From assembly GCF_020103725.1 (NCBI RefSeq), contig NZ_JAHXBG010000016.1:179497-243496 (forward strand): a DNA stretch of 64,000 bases. Direction: 5' to 3'. This document shows positions 45,737-57,900 of the stretch, piece by piece (position 1 is the stretch's first letter; every line of letters begins with the position of its first letter). The stretch is from Hyalangium gracile (GTDB lineage: Bacteria; Myxococcota; Myxococcia; Myxococcales; Myxococcaceae). The notes beneath the pieces were generated by a model. The model did no database searches and had not been told where the DNA came from. It was given only the letters and a program-made list of their open reading frames with translations. Both the position numbers and the translations under genes were made by a program.

Positions 45737-47146
45737 TCAGCGGACCTTCTTGAGCTCCTCGGTGAACGGCTTGGGCTCCAGGAAGCCGGTGACGCGCGGG
45801 GCCTTCAGAATCTCTCCGCCCGAGGAGATGAAGGCCACGGTGGGCAGGCCCTCCACGCCGAAGCGCTCCATCAGCGCATCGAGCGCGTCCTCGCTGTTGG
45901 TGGCGTCAATCTTGATGTTGAGGAAGCGCCCGGACTCGGAGATGACCTCGGGAGCCGGATACGTCTCGCGGTCCAGCTCCTTGCAGGCCGCGCACCAGTC
46001 CGCGAAGAAGTCGATCATCACCGGCTTGCCCTCGCTGCGGGCGCGGGCGAGCACCTGGTCGAACTCCTCGGTAGAGAAGGTGGCCTGCTTGGCGGGCATC
46101 ACGTGGTGCCACTGGAACGTCGGCGCCTGGGGCGGCTGCGCCCAGCCGAGCTTCACCCAGAGCTGTCCGGTGGGGGCCGCGTCCATGGCGCCCACGCGGA
46201 TGACGATGGCGACCACCACGAGCGCCACGCCCACGGCCTTGATGGCGAACTCACGCGCCCCGGCCTTGAACGAGAGGTGCACGGCACCGAGGACCACGCC
46301 CACCGCCGTGAGCGCCCCGGTGATGAAGGCGCCCGGCACGCGGCCCACCTGCGAGGACACGGCCTTCACCGTGTCGCGAGCCCAGGGGAACGCATCCCTC
46401 AGGTACGAGATGGCGAGCGCCACGAGGATGATGCCCAGCACGCTCTTCACCCACTCCATCCACTCGCCGCCGCGAGGCAGCCGCACGGTGAAGACGCCGA
46501 TGAGGAAGAAGGGCACACCGATGCCGAGCGCGTAGATGAACAGCAGCCCCGCGCCCAGCGTGGTGTTCGCCGACTTGGCCACGAAGGCCAGCAGTCCGGT
46601 GAGCACCGGCCCGGTGCACGGCGCGGCGAGGAACCCGGACACGCTGCCCATGAGGAACGCGCCGGCCAGGCCCGCGCCGCCCACCGAGTTCAGCCGCTGC
46701 TGCAGGCCGTAGGGCAGCGCCAGCTCGAACGCGCCGAACATGGAGGTGGCCAGCACCAGGAGGAACACCGCCAGGCCCGTCACCACCCCGGGGTGGCCCA
46801 GCATCGCGCCGAAGGCCTGCCCCGTCTTGGCCGCCAGCACTCCGAGCGCGCTGAACACCACCCCCATGCCGATGATGTACGAGGAGGTGAGCACCAGCGC
46901 CTTGCCTCGCCCCTCCGCCTTGCGAGCTCCGAAGACGGACACGGTGATGGGGATGAGGGGGTAGACGCAGGGCGTCAGGGAGGTGAGGAGGCCGCCCGCG
47001 AACACGACGGCGGCCCCCAGGAACAGGCTCCCCGAGGCGAGGAACTGGGAGGCATCCAGCCCGGCGGTGGGGCCGGTGGGCATGAGCCAGGGAACAACCG
47101 CCACGGCGATGCCGCACACCGCGGCGAGAATTCCGACCTTCTTCAA
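45737..47146 (-). CDS. dsbD: DsbD-like thiol:disulfide interchange protein without the alpha domain
   Basis: A 469-residue protein starting at TTG (47144-47146) with AGGAGG upstream. The membrane beta domain has nine or so hydrophobic segments and the two redox Cys in TSLTPCVYPLIP and FLAAPCTGPVL. The C-terminal thioredoxin-like gamma domain has WCAACK (FADWCAACKELD). The N-terminal periplasmic alpha domain of E. coli DsbD is missing, so it must pass electrons to other periplasmic partners, as in the shorter ScsB/CcdA-type proteins. Convergent with the DTW gene. Confidence 0.88.
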   Translation of the reverse strand: MKKVGILAAVCGIAVAVVPWLMPTGPTAGLDASQFLASGSLFLGAAVVFAGGLLTSLTPCVYPLIPITVSVFGARKAEGRGKALVLTSSYIIGMGVVFSALGVLAAKTGQAFGAMLGHPGVVTGLAVFLLVLATSMFGAFELALPYGLQQRLNSVGGAGLAGAFLMGSVSGFLAAPCTGPVLTGLLAFVAKSANTTLGAGLLFIYALGIGVPFFLIGVFTVRLPRGGEWMEWVKSVLGIILVALAISYLRDAFPWARDTVKAVSSQVGRVPGAFITGALTAVGVVLGAVHLSFKAGAREFAIKAVGVALVVVAIVIRVGAMDAAPTGQLWVKLGWAQPPQAPTFQWHHVMPAKQATFSTEEFDQVLARARSEGKPVMIDFFADWCAACKELDRETYPAPEVISESGRFLNIKIDATNSEDALDALMERFGVEGLPTVAFISSGGEILKAPRVTGFLEPKPFTEELKKVR

Positions 47147-47203
47147 GGCTGACGACCTCCTGTGCTCCCTCGCCCTCCTTATATACGCCGAACCGGGAGC
47201 CGG

Positions 47204-48964
47204 TTACTGCGGCTGCTGGGTGGGGCTGGGAACCTTCAGGCCGGCAGAACGCGCGAGCCCCATCACCCCTTCCACGGCGGCGGCGATGTACCCGAAGGGA
47301 TTGGCCCCATCCACGGAGGTGACGTGGACCTCGCCCATCTTCTGTTGGAAAGCGGCCGCCACCTGGGGGAGCTGCTGCGCCAGCGTCATCTGGATGGCCT
47401 CCTGGCTGAGCGTGTTCTCGATGTCGCGCATGGCGCGGGCGCGGCTGAGCTCCAGCTCCTGCACGGTGTTGAGCTTCCGGGACTCCAGCTCGGCGATGGC
47501 CAGCTCCGCCTCGGCGATGGCGCGGCGCGCCTGGGCCACCTGCACCTGGGCCTTGAGCCGTGCCACCTCCTGCATGGTGGACGCCAGCTCGCCCTCGTGG
47601 CGGGCAGCCGCGGCTTCCTGCTCGTGGCGGATGCGCTCCAGCTCGGCCTGGGCGCGGGCGGCGGCCAGGTTGCGCTCGTGGGTGAGCTGGGCCTCGGCCA
47701 TGGCGCGCTCGTGCGAGAGGCGGGCCTCGGACAGCCGGGCCTCGGAGGCCAGCTGCCCCAGCTTCCCGGACTCCTCCGCCTCCTGCTTGCGCTGGCGCAG
47801 CTCCAGCTCGGCGTTGAGCTTGCTGAGGGCCAGCTCGCGCTCGGCGGCGGCCTGGCCCTGCTTGAGGGAGCGCTCCTGGGCGAGCTTCGTCTCGGCGACA
47901 CGAGCCTCGGTGGCGAGCTGCTCGAGCCGGGCGGCCTCATCGGCCTGCTGCTTGCGCTGGCGGACCTCGATGTCCGCGTTCATCTTGGCCAGCGTCACCT
48001 CGCGCTCGGTGGCCGCCTGGCCCTGCTTGAAGGTGCGCTCCTGCACGAGCTGCGCTTCGGCGACGCGAGCCTCGGAGGCCAGGGCCTCCAGTCGGGCCTG
48101 CTCCTCGGTGACGGTGCGCTTCTGGCGGACCTCCTCGTCCGCGGCGAGCTTCGTCAGGGCGATGACGCGCTCGGCCTCGGCCTCCTCGCGGCGCAGGAAG
48201 CGCTCCTTGGCCAGCTCCGCCTCGCGGGCCTGCCGCTCCTGCTCGCGGCGGTAGCGGGCCTGCATGTTCTCGAAGACGGTGCCGCTGAGGACGCGGACGT
48301 CCTGGATCTCGATGGTGTCGATGACGACGCCCCAGCCGGCGTCGGTGCTGTCATCCAGCCGACCGCGGCCGGAGACGACGGGGGCAATCTCGCGCATGAG
48401 CTCGGTGGCGATGCCCTCCTTGCGCTTGGTGAGGCACTCCTCCACGGAGAGGTTGGCCACCAGGCGCCGGGCCGCGCCGACGAACATCTCGCGCAGCAAT
48501 TCCTGGAGCTTCTCGGAGGCGCGCTCCGGGAAGGAGAAGTTGAGCATCCGGAAGGCCACGAGCGGATCGACGATGCGGTAGACGGCCAGGCCCGTGACGG
48601 CGACGCCGACCTTCTCGCTGGTCACCTGGTCGGCGGTGAACTGGAGCCGCTGGACGCTGGTGGGGACGATGGCGACGGCGTCACCGGGCCACTTGAAGCA
48701 GCTGGCGCCCTGGCCGGAGACCTCTCGGACGCGGCCGCGGCGCATGTGGATGAGGAACTCACTGGGGCGGGCGGTGATGAGGCCCCACTTCTTCATCTTC
48801 TCGGGATCTTCCTCGGGCTTGCCGGCCCGCCAGCCGTGCTCGTAGCGGGTGCCGTTCACGCCGTTGCCGCCACCACCGCCGTCCTTGACCAGCTGCATCC
48901 GCATCTCGGACTCGATGGCCACGTTGTTCCCATTCGTCCTGCTCTGCTTGCCGTTGGCGCTCAT
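47204..48964 (-). CDS. SPFH-domain protein with 55-residue coiled-coil repeats
   Basis: A 586-residue protein with GGAGGG before the ATG (48962-48964). Residues ~60-240 look like an SPFH/band-7 domain (GLITARPSEFLIHM..., VAVTGLAVYRIVDPLVAFRM, WGVVIDTIEIQDVRVLSG). A charged helical rod follows (about 235-480), with three clear 55-residue repeats (290-344, 345-399, 400-450) and a degenerate fourth (235-289). 55 equals five hendecads. No membrane or signal segment is seen, so it may form a shell or ring, as flotillin or vault proteins do. The C-terminus contains VTSVDGANPFGYIAAAVEGVMG. Monocistronic. Confidence 0.75.
   Translation of the reverse strand: MSANGKQSRTNGNNVAIESEMRMQLVKDGGGGGNGVNGTRYEHGWRAGKPEEDPEKMKKWGLITARPSEFLIHMRRGRVREVSGQGASCFKWPGDAVAIVPTSVQRLQFTADQVTSEKVGVAVTGLAVYRIVDPLVAFRMLNFSFPERASEKLQELLREMFVGAARRLVANLSVEECLTKRKEGIATELMREIAPVVSGRGRLDDSTDAGWGVVIDTIEIQDVRVLSGTVFENMQARYRREQERQAREAELAKERFLRREEAEAERVIALTKLAADEEVRQKRTVTEEQARLEALASEARVAEAQLVQERTFKQGQAATEREVTLAKMNADIEVRQRKQQADEAARLEQLATEARVAETKLAQERSLKQGQAAAERELALSKLNAELELRQRKQEAEESGKLGQLASEARLSEARLSHERAMAEAQLTHERNLAAARAQAELERIRHEQEAAAARHEGELASTMQEVARLKAQVQVAQARRAIAEAELAIAELESRKLNTVQELELSRARAMRDIENTLSQEAIQMTLAQQLPQVAAAFQQKMGEVHVTSVDGANPFGYIAAAVEGVMGLARSAGLKVPSPTQQPQ
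47615..48262 (-). repeat. 165-bp tandem repeats in the SPFH gene
   Basis: The coiled-coil rod is made of units of 55 codons (165 bp): 48097-47933, 47932-47768 and a shorter third, with a weaker unit before them. Neighbouring copies share the pattern LASEARVAEAQLVQER...KQGQAA, so recombination could change the copy number. Confidence 0.8.
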
Positions 48965-49324
48965 GCGTTCGCCCTCCGAGGGGGACGCAGTGCAGAGAAG
49001 CGGCCAAGTCCAGGTTTACGTGGTTCCAGGCACTTACGGGATGCGAGTGATCCAATCTGGCGCGACTGGCCCGGAAGGGTGCAGGCGGGGCTGCACCAGG
49101 TCGGAACGGGAAGAGCAGGCTGCCCCAAGGTGGCGCGGCGGCATGCCCCCCACCCTGACTGACTGTTCGGCCAGCCCAGCCCTGGAAGGCGCCCGCGCCC
49201 CGCTCCCGGGATGGAGCCCGCGCCGCTCTTATGTTTCCTTGACCGCGAGGCGCTCGCTTTAATATTAGACCGTCCTGGTCCACATTGAGTGGGACAATGT
49301 AGGCCAGCGGGAAGGTTCGTTGAG
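48965..49324. other. 360-bp intergenic region upstream of iscS
   Basis: A gene-free gap between the divergent SPFH and iscS genes. The right part has the iscS promoter and two short dyads: GACC...GGTC (49268-49280) and ACATT...AATGT (49282-49300). The left part (48965-49200) shows no gene, hairpin or repeat that I can support. A short frame there (VYVVPGTYGMRV...) lacks a credible start or relatives. Confidence 0.5.
49239..49268 (+). promoter_or_regulatory. Promoter of the isc operon
   Basis: TTGACC at 49239-49244 is a good -35. The AT-rich box TAATATTAG begins at 49260; candidate -10 hexamers are AATATT (16-base spacer) or TATTAG (18). The dyad GACC-N5-GGTC immediately downstream could be an Rrf2-type regulator site, but no iscR lies next to the operon. 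Confidence 0.6.
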
Positions 49325-50686
49325 ATGAAGCTGCCGATCTACATGGACAACCACGCCACCACCCCGCTGGACCCGCGGGTGCTGGAGGCCATGCTGCCGT
49401 ACCTGCGCGAGGACTTCGGCAATGCCGCGTCGCGCAACCACGCCTTCGGCTGGAAGGCCGAGGCCGCCGTGGAGAAGGCCCGCAAGCAGGTGGCGGAGCT
49501 CATCGGCGCCTCGGACAAGGAGATCGTCTTCACCTCCGGCGCCACCGAGTCCGACAACCTGGCCATCAAGGGCGTGCTCGAGTTCTACAAGGCCAAGGGT
49601 GACCACATCATCACCCTGAAGACGGAGCACAAGGCCGTCCTCGACACCTGCAAGCGCCTGGAGCGCATCCGCCAGGAGCGCCTGGACGAGCTCAAGATGC
49701 TGCGCCTGTCGCAGCTCGCCGAGACGGACGTCACCCAGGACAACCTGGCGGAGCTGTCCGCGAAGCACCGGATTGAAGAGGACGCGCAGTACCAGAAGTG
49801 GGCCGCGCTCCCCACCGGCGGCGCCCGCGTCACCTACCTGGACGTGGAGAAGGACGGCCGCGTCAGCCTGGAGAAGCTCGCCGCCGCCATCACCGACAAG
49901 ACGGTGCTGGTGTCGATCATGTTCGCCAACAACGAGATCGGCACCGTGCAGCCCATCGCCGAGATCGGCAAGCTGTGCCGCGACAAGGGCGTCCTGTTCC
50001 ACTGTGACGCCGTGCAGGGCATCGGCAAGCTCCCGTTCAACGTCGAGGAGCTGAAGGTGGACCTGGTCTCCATCTCCGCTCACAAGATATACGGCCCCAA
50101 GGGCGTGGGCGCCCTCTACGTGCGCCGCAAGCCGCGCGTGCGCATCGCCCCCATCATCGACGGCGGCGGCCACGAGCGCGGCATGCGCTCCGGCACGCTG
50201 AACGTGTCCTCCATCGTCGGCTTCGGCAAGGCCGCCGAAATCGCCCGCGAGGAGATGGCCGAGGAGTCCGCCCGCATCTTCCGCCTGCGCGAGAAGCTGC
50301 GCACCGGCATCCTCGGCCAGCTGGACATGGTCACCGTGAACGGCTCCCTGGAGCACAGGCTGCCGGGCAACCTCAACGTCTCGTTCGCCTATGTGGAGGG
50401 CGAGGCGCTGATGATGTCCATCAAGGACGTGGCGGTGTCTTCCGGCTCCGCGTGCACCTCCGCCTCGCTCGAGCCCTCGTACGTCTTGCGAGCGTGCGGC
50501 GTCGAGGAGGACATGGCGCACAGTTCCATCCGCTTCGGCATCGGACGATTCAACACCGAGGAAGAGGTGGACTTCGTGGTCCGGCTGGTGGTGGACAAGG
50601 TCCGCAAGCTCCGGGACATGAGCCCCCTCTACGAGATGGCCAAGGAAGGCGTCGACCTCAAGAGCATCGAGTGGACGGCACACTAG
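49325..50686 (+). CDS. iscS: Cysteine desulfurase IscS with about 50-residue insertion
   Basis: A 453-residue PLP enzyme taking sulfur from cysteine for iron-sulfur cluster assembly. The ATG at 49325 gives [16 protein letters not shown]. The PLP lysine is K254 ([10 protein letters not shown]) and the persulfide Cys is C377 ([14 protein letters not shown]). E. coli IscS is about 404 residues; the excess is a helical insertion at about residues 115-166 between TCKRLERI and [10 protein letters not shown]. This is charged and helical ([20 protein letters not shown]...). First gene of the isc operon. Confidence 0.96.
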   Translation: MKLPIYMDNHATTPLDPRVLEAMLPYLREDFGNAASRNHAFGWKAEAAVEKARKQVAELIGASDKEIVFTSGATESDNLAIKGVLEFYKAKGDHIITLKTEHKAVLDTCKRLERIRQERLDELKMLRLSQLAETDVTQDNLAELSAKHRIEEDAQYQKWAALPTGGARVTYLDVEKDGRVSLEKLAAAITDKTVLVSIMFANNEIGTVQPIAEIGKLCRDKGVLFHCDAVQGIGKLPFNVEELKVDLVSISAHKIYGPKGVGALYVRRKPRVRIAPIIDGGGHERGMRSGTLNVSSIVGFGKAAEIAREEMAEESARIFRLREKLRTGILGQLDMVTVNGSLEHRLPGNLNVSFAYVEGEALMMSIKDVAVSSGSACTSASLEPSYVLRACGVEEDMAHSSIRFGIGRFNTEEEVDFVVRLVVDKVRKLRDMSPLYEMAKEGVDLKSIEWTAH

Positions 50687-50742
50687 CCGGCAGGCTGTTG
50701 CCGACCCCCCGCCTGCGTTAAAAGATTCGTGAAGGAGTCCCC

Positions 50743-51150
50743 ATGGCTTACAGCGACAAGGTCATCGAGCACTACGAGAACCCCCGCAATGTCGGGACGT
50801 TGGACAAGGAAGACCCCAACGTGGGCACCGGCCTGGTGGGCGCGCCCGCCTGCGGCGACGTCATGCGCCTGCAGCTGAAGATCTCCGACGAGGGCCTCAT
50901 CGAGGACGCCAAGTTCAAGACGTTCGGCTGCGGCTCGGCCATCGCCTCCAGCTCGCTCGTCACCGAGTGGGTGAAGGGCAAGACGGTGGACCAGGCAATG
51001 ACCATCTCCAACAAGGATGTGGCGCGCGAGCTGTCGCTGCCTCCGGTGAAGATCCACTGCTCGGTGCTGGCCGAGGACGCCATCAAGGCGGCCATCGAGG
51101 ACTTCAAGAAGAAGCGCCAGGCGCGGCAGACGAAGCAGACCGCGTCCTGA
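50743..51150 (+). CDS. iscU: Iron-sulfur cluster scaffold IscU
   Basis: A 135-residue scaffold on which clusters are built. C37, D39 (GAPACGDVM), C63 (FGCGSA), H105 and C106 (KIHCSV) are the usual ligands, and the LPPVK motif at 99-103 is the HscA recognition site. It has a Lys/Arg-rich C-terminal extension (KKKRQARQTKQ). Second gene of the isc operon, 56 bp after iscS. Confidence 0.97.
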   Translation: MAYSDKVIEHYENPRNVGTLDKEDPNVGTGLVGAPACGDVMRLQLKISDEGLIEDAKFKTFGCGSAIASSSLVTEWVKGKTVDQAMTISNKDVARELSLPPVKIHCSVLAEDAIKAAIEDFKKKRQARQTKQTAS

Positions 51151-51188
51151 TCCATCAGCCCCGGGAACGGGCGGGAAGAGGTGCAGTG

Positions 51189-51593
51189 ATGAGCGAGCAG
51201 GCGACCCCACAGATTCAGCAGCCCCAGGCGGCGTCTGCCCCCGTGCCCGCCGGCAAACCCGCCGGCAAGGGCATCATCCTGAGCGACAGCGCCGTGAAGC
51301 GGCTGCGCGTCCTCCTGGAGCAGCGCCAGACGCCCGAGGCCGGGCTGCGCCTGGCCGTGAAGGGCGGCGGCTGCTCGGGCCTCCAGTACGCCATGGAGTG
51401 GGCCGAGAAGCCCCGCGAGCGCGACAAGGTCTTCGAGCGCGACGGCGTCCGCGTCTTCGTGGACCCCAAGAGCTACCTGTACCTGATGGGCACGGAGCTG
51501 GTGTTCGAGGAGACGCTGATGGGCTCCGGCTTCAAGCTGCAGAACCCGAACGTGAAGGGCGCGTGCGGCTGCGGCGAGAGCTTCACCATCTAG
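51189..51593 (+). CDS. iscA: A-type carrier IscA
   Basis: A 134-residue A-type iron-sulfur carrier. The Cys triad is C62 (GGGCSGLQY) and C126, C128 (GACGCGESF). The first ~25 residues (rich in Gln, Pro and Ala) are an extension not found in E. coli IscA. Third gene of the isc operon. Confidence 0.94.
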   Translation: MSEQATPQIQQPQAASAPVPAGKPAGKGIILSDSAVKRLRVLLEQRQTPEAGLRLAVKGGGCSGLQYAMEWAEKPRERDKVFERDGVRVFVDPKSYLYLMGTELVFEETLMGSGFKLQNPNVKGACGCGESFTI

Positions 51594-51770
51594 CCCGGAC
51601 ACTCCCGGCCCGAGCGAGCGCGCAGGCCCCTCTCCCCCTGGCGGAAGGCGGTGGGGAGAATTAACGGCTCCCTGGCACCCCGCCCGTGCGCGGCCATGAG
51701 CCAGCCGACATTTCAGGGGGCTCGGCACGAGACCGGGCCCTTTTCATTTTCGCCCGCGAGGAGTGACACC

Positions 51771-52396
51771 GTGAAGTGTTGGAACTGCGAGGGGGAGACG
51801 GGCGGGCGGCCCTTCTGCCCGGGATGCGGAAAGATCGCCGCGAGGCCCCCAGGGGCCACCCTCTTCGACTTCTTCGAGCTGCCGCCGAGCTACGACGTGG
51901 ACGTGCCCACCCTGGAGCGGCGCTTCCGCGAGCTGTCGCTCCAGCTCCACCCCGACCGCTTCGCCCAGGCCGACGCCCGCGAGCGGCGCCTGTCGCTGGA
52001 GCAGACCACCACCCTCAACGAGGCCTACCGCACGCTGAAGGATCCGTCTCGCCGGGCCTTCTACCTGCTCAAGCTGCATGGGGTGGACATGGACCGCGAG
52101 GACGCGGGGACCCAGAAGGACATGCCCGCCGAGTTCCTCGAGGAGGTGCTGGAGCTGCGCGAGGAGCTGGAGGGGGCCATCCACGCCCGGGACCTGACGC
52201 GGGCCCAGGCCATGGCGGTGGACGTCACGGCGCGCCAGCGCGAGGCGCTCACCGAGGCCGCCAACGCCCTGCGGGCCCTCCACGACGGCGAGGATGAGCC
52301 GGCCCTGGTGAAAAAGGCATCGCACGCGCTGGGACGGGTGAGGTACTTCACGCGCTTCCTCGAGCAGGTAGAGGAGTTCGAGGAGGAGGCGGTGGT

Positions 52397-52400
<4 letters not shown>
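51771..52400 (+). CDS. hscB: Co-chaperone HscB with N-terminal zinc-ribbon
   Basis: A 209-residue J-type co-chaperone for HscA. GTG 51771 follows GAGGAG. The N-terminus has two CxxC pairs, C3/C6 and C16/C19 (KCWNC, FCPGC), a zinc ribbon known from human HSCB and absent in E. coli HscB. The J domain has HPD at 60-62 (LQLHPDRFA). The C-terminal three-helix domain that binds IscU follows. Its stop overlaps the hscA start. The 177 bp before it hold no gene I can support. Confidence 0.94.
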
Positions 52401-54244
<1,844 letters not shown>

Positions 54245-54245
54245 G

Positions 54246-54623
54246 GTGCCCAAGGTCCACTTCAAGAGCCCGCTGGACGATGTCACCACCGAGGTGAAGC
54301 CCGGCACCACCCTGCTGGAGGCCGCCGAGGGGTGCGGCGCCCACGTGGGACATAGCTGTGGCGGGGTGTGCGGGTGCTCCACCTGCCATGTGTGGATCCG
54401 CAAGGGGCTGGACTCGCTCTCCGAGCAGACGGACGCGGAGATGGACCGGCTGGACATGGGCTTCGACGTCCGGCCCTACTCCCGGCTCAGCTGCCAGTCA
54501 GAGGTAGGTGCGGAGGACCTCCTGGTGGAGATCACCGAGGAGTCCCTGACGGCCTTCATGGACGAGAACCCGGCCCTGAGGCACCAGTTGGAGGCCGAAG
54601 GGAAATGGCCGCTCAAGAAGTGA
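54246..54623 (+). CDS. fdx: 2Fe-2S ferredoxin
   Basis: A 125-residue adrenodoxin-type ferredoxin giving electrons for cluster assembly. It begins at GTG 54246, one base after the hscA stop. Cluster ligands are C38, C44, C47 and C83 (CGGVCGCSTC and LSCQS). The C-terminal extension (EITEESLTAFMDENPALRHQLE) is longer than in E. coli Fdx. Last gene of the isc operon. Confidence 0.95.
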   Translation: MPKVHFKSPLDDVTTEVKPGTTLLEAAEGCGAHVGHSCGGVCGCSTCHVWIRKGLDSLSEQTDAEMDRLDMGFDVRPYSRLSCQSEVGAEDLLVEITEESLTAFMDENPALRHQLEAEGKWPLKK

Positions 54624-54644
54624 TGTTCTCGTAGTCGGTTCCGC

Positions 54645-54673
54645 TTGACGGGGGCGCGGCGGTTCCCTATATG
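54645..54673 (+). promoter_or_regulatory. Sigma-A type promoter for tRNA-Leu
   Basis: TTGACG (54645-54650), a 17-base spacer, and TATATG (54668-54673). The tRNA begins 31 bases after the -10 box. Confidence 0.85.
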
Positions 54674-54704
54674 TCCGCCCCCACAGCAGCACAGCACCCC
54701 ACCT

Positions 54705-54788
54705 GCCCAGGTGGTGGAATTGGTAGACACACTAGATTCAGGGTCTAGCGCCTGCAAGGGCATGGAGGTTCGAGTCCTCTCCTGGGCA
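54705..54788 (+). tRNA. tRNA-Leu (CAG)
   Basis: A cloverleaf of 84 bases. The acceptor GCCCAGG (54705-54711) pairs with CCTGGGC (54781-54787), followed by discriminator A. The anticodon loop TTCAGGG, flanked by CTAGA and TCTAG, gives CAG. A long variable arm as in Leu, and GTTCGAG in the T-loop. CCA is not encoded. Confidence 0.96.
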
Positions 54789-54803
54789 CACTGAAGTAAA
54801 GAA

Positions 54804-54839
54804 GGGCCCCGGCTTCACCGCCGGGGCCCTTTTTCTTTT
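54804..54839 (+). terminator. Rho-independent terminator after tRNA-Leu
   Basis: A perfect 10-bp GC stem (54804-54813 with 54820-54829), six-base loop, and T-rich run TTTTTCTTTT. It ends the tRNA transcript. Confidence 0.97.
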
Positions 54840-54901
54840 CCCACCCTGGGCGGGAAGGACGGGCTCCAGAGCTGCCTCCGGAGCCCCCTCCCCGGGCTGT
54901 C

Positions 54902-57900
54902 CTACCCGCGCGCCCACCGCCAGCGGCGAGCCCCCAGGGCCGCCAGCGCCAGCAGGGCCAGCGTCACGGAGCCGCCCGCGCCAGAGCCGCTGCTGGAGCA
55001 GCCCGGCGGCTCCTCGGCCTGCGTGCCGGTCCCCTTCACGGGAACCACCCCGGCCGGCGCGGTGGCGCCCTGGGCAAACACCTGCACCTCGTTCCGGACC
55101 TCACCCTCCCCCTGCGGCTGGAAGGAGACCCGGATGACGCGGCTGCCGCCGGCCGGGATGGGGGTGGCCAGCTCCGAGCTGTCCACCGAGAAGGCCGCGA
55201 CCTCCTCCTTCAGCCGCGCCGTCACCCGCTGCTCCTGGGAGGAGGTGTTCGTCACGGTGATCTCCTTGAACCCGCAGGGCGTGCCCACCTCCACGAGCCC
55301 GAAGTCCAGCGCGGAGGGGCTGACGGTGAGCGCCGCCCGGATGCCCTCGCCATGCAGCGCCACCGTGAGCTGCAGGGACGGGTTGGCGAGGACGACCTTC
55401 AGCGTGCCGTTCACGTCCACCTCCGCCTGCGGGGTGAAGGCCACGGAGAGCTCCGCCTCCTGGCCCGGCGCCACGACGAACGGCAGGGCCGGGCTCGTCA
55501 GCGCGAAGTGCGAGGCGGCCGAGCCCTCCACGAACAGCGCCGAGACGGTGGCGGGGCTGCCGCCGGCGTTGACGATGCGCACCTTGCGCGGGCTCGAGGT
55601 GCTGCCGACGAGCTGCCGCCCGAAGTCCAGGGACGACTCCGATAGGTGGATCGACTGGCCGATGCCCGTGCCGCTGAGGGGAACCGCCACGGTCGGCGTG
55701 GCGGGAGCGCTCGAGATGACCTGCAACAGGCCCGAGAACGCCCGCTCCGCGTTCGGCAGGAACGACACCGCCACATCCACGGAGGCTCCCGCCGGCAGGG
55801 CCACCGGAAGCTGCGGGGTCGCTACGGAGAAGGCTGCCGCGTCCGTCCCGCCCACCGACAGTCCGCTCACGACGAGGACGCCCGTGCCCACGTTGGTGAG
55901 CGTGAGGATGCGGGGCGCGACGGAATGGCCCACCAGCACGTTCCCGAAGTCCAGCTGGGTCGCGGACAGCTGCAGGCTGGACGCGGTGCCCACGCCGCGC
56001 AGGTTCGCCTCCAAGCTCCCGGCATTCGTGGCCAAGACGGCCCGAGCCGCTCGAGGGCCCGCGGCCCGCGGGAGGAACTGCACGCGGACCAGGGCGCTCT
56101 GCGACGGTGCCACCAGCAGCGGCAGCACTCCCCCGCCGAGGCTGAAGTCCAGGGCCCCACCCACGGGGCCCGCCGCGGCGTCCGCGAAGGTGATGGAGGA
56201 GACCACCAGCTCCCTCTCGCCCACGTTCTTGATGACGAGCTCCCGCATGACGGCCTGCCCCACGTTGGAGCTGCCGAAGTCGAGCTCCGAGGGCTGCAGC
56301 TCCGCGGCGGCCCCCACCCCCGTCCCGGACATCATCAGGTTGAAAAGACGATTCGTGAAGGCGTCACTCTCGATGACGGCGCTGCTGGGGAAGGCGCCGC
56401 GCCGGGTGGGCGCGAAGGTGACGGTGAACGTCCAGGACTCCGCCGGCGCCAGCACCAGCCCGGTGGGCAGCCCCGAGAGGGTGAAGGCCGCATCGGCGGG
56501 AGGCGTCACCTGGGTGATCTTCACCGGGTACGAGCCGGTGTTCTTGACGGTCACCGCCTGCTGGACCGAGCTACCCACCTCCACCGCGCCGAAGATGACG
56601 TTGGCAGGTGCCAGGCTCAGCTGGCCGTCGACCCCTACGCCCTTCAGCTCCACCGGGGGCGCGGGCTCGAAGGCATTGCTGACGGCGAAGAGCTTGCCCG
56701 TCGTCTCGCCCAGGGTGCTCGGGGTGAAGACGAGGGCCAGGAGCTTCTGCTGGCCCGGGGCGATCCGCAGCGGCTGCTCCTGCGAGGGCGGAGGCAAAGG
56801 CGCGTTGAGCTTGAAGTCCGGCTGGGAGACGAGGAGCTGGGTGATCTCCAGCTCGGCCGTGCCCGGGTTGGAGACGACCACCACCTGCTCCGCGCTGGTC
56901 TGGGTCAGGCGCTGCTGTCCGAAGTCGAGCGAGATCACGGACCACGACAGCTTCGCCAGCGTGCCCGTGCCCGACAGGCTCACCATCAGCGGGGAAGGCA
57001 GATCGGTCATGAGGCTGACGCTCCCCGTCGCCGCCCCCGGCGCGGTCGGCTTGAAGATGACGTCGAAGACGAAGGAGCTGTTCGGGGCCACCACGATGGG
57101 CAGCGCGTCACTCGAGCGGAGGGCCACGGTGAACGGCCCCTGTACGGGCAGGCTCTGCAGGACGAGCTCTCCGCTGCCCGTGTTGGTCAGGGTGATGGCT
57201 CTGCGCTGGCTCTCGGAGCCGACGCGCACGTCTCCGAAGAAGACCGTGCCGGGACTGACGCTCGCCTGGGCGGTGGTCCCTACCCCGGTCACGCTCAGCA
57301 CCGTCGGGCCGTTCGACGCGTTCGACGTGAAGGTGAGGGTCCCGGTGAAGCTGCCCTGGCTCGTCGGGGCGAAGGCCACCTGGAAGCTGATGGAGCTGTT
57401 GGGCTGAACCGTGAAGGAGGCCGGCCCGGCGTAGGTGAAGGGCCCCGTCGCGGTGGGGGCGGCGGTCACGATGAGCGGAGCGGTCCCCGCGTTGGTGAGC
57501 GTCGCCGTCAGCTGACGGGTGGCTCCCACCCGCACTCCGCCGAAGTCGAGCACGGAGGGGCTCATCACGGCCGTGGCACCCCCTCCCGAGCCCGACAGGG
57601 CAATCGTCACCGTCGGATTGCTCACGTCATTGCTGCTCAGGGCCAGCTGGGCCTGGGCAAGCCCCTGGACCACGGGGCTGAAGACCACCGTGACGCTCCG
57701 GCTCTGCCCCGCGGGCACATCGATCGAGGCCGGAGAGAAGGTGAAGGCGGCGGCACCCGACCCGCTCTTGGTCAGGTTGGCGGTCAAGGTGCCCGTACCG
57801 ATGTTGCTCACCGTCAGCGTCAGCGTCTTGTTGCCGTTCACGGGCACCGTCCCGAAGTCCAGCACGGCGGGGCCCACCGAGATGGTGGGGCTCACGCCCG

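Noticed and set aside
48849..49262. 137-codon plus frame reaching into the iscS upstream gap
   Set aside because: It begins inside the SPFH gene antisense and has no ribosome site or family; the part in the gap has no clear coding signal.
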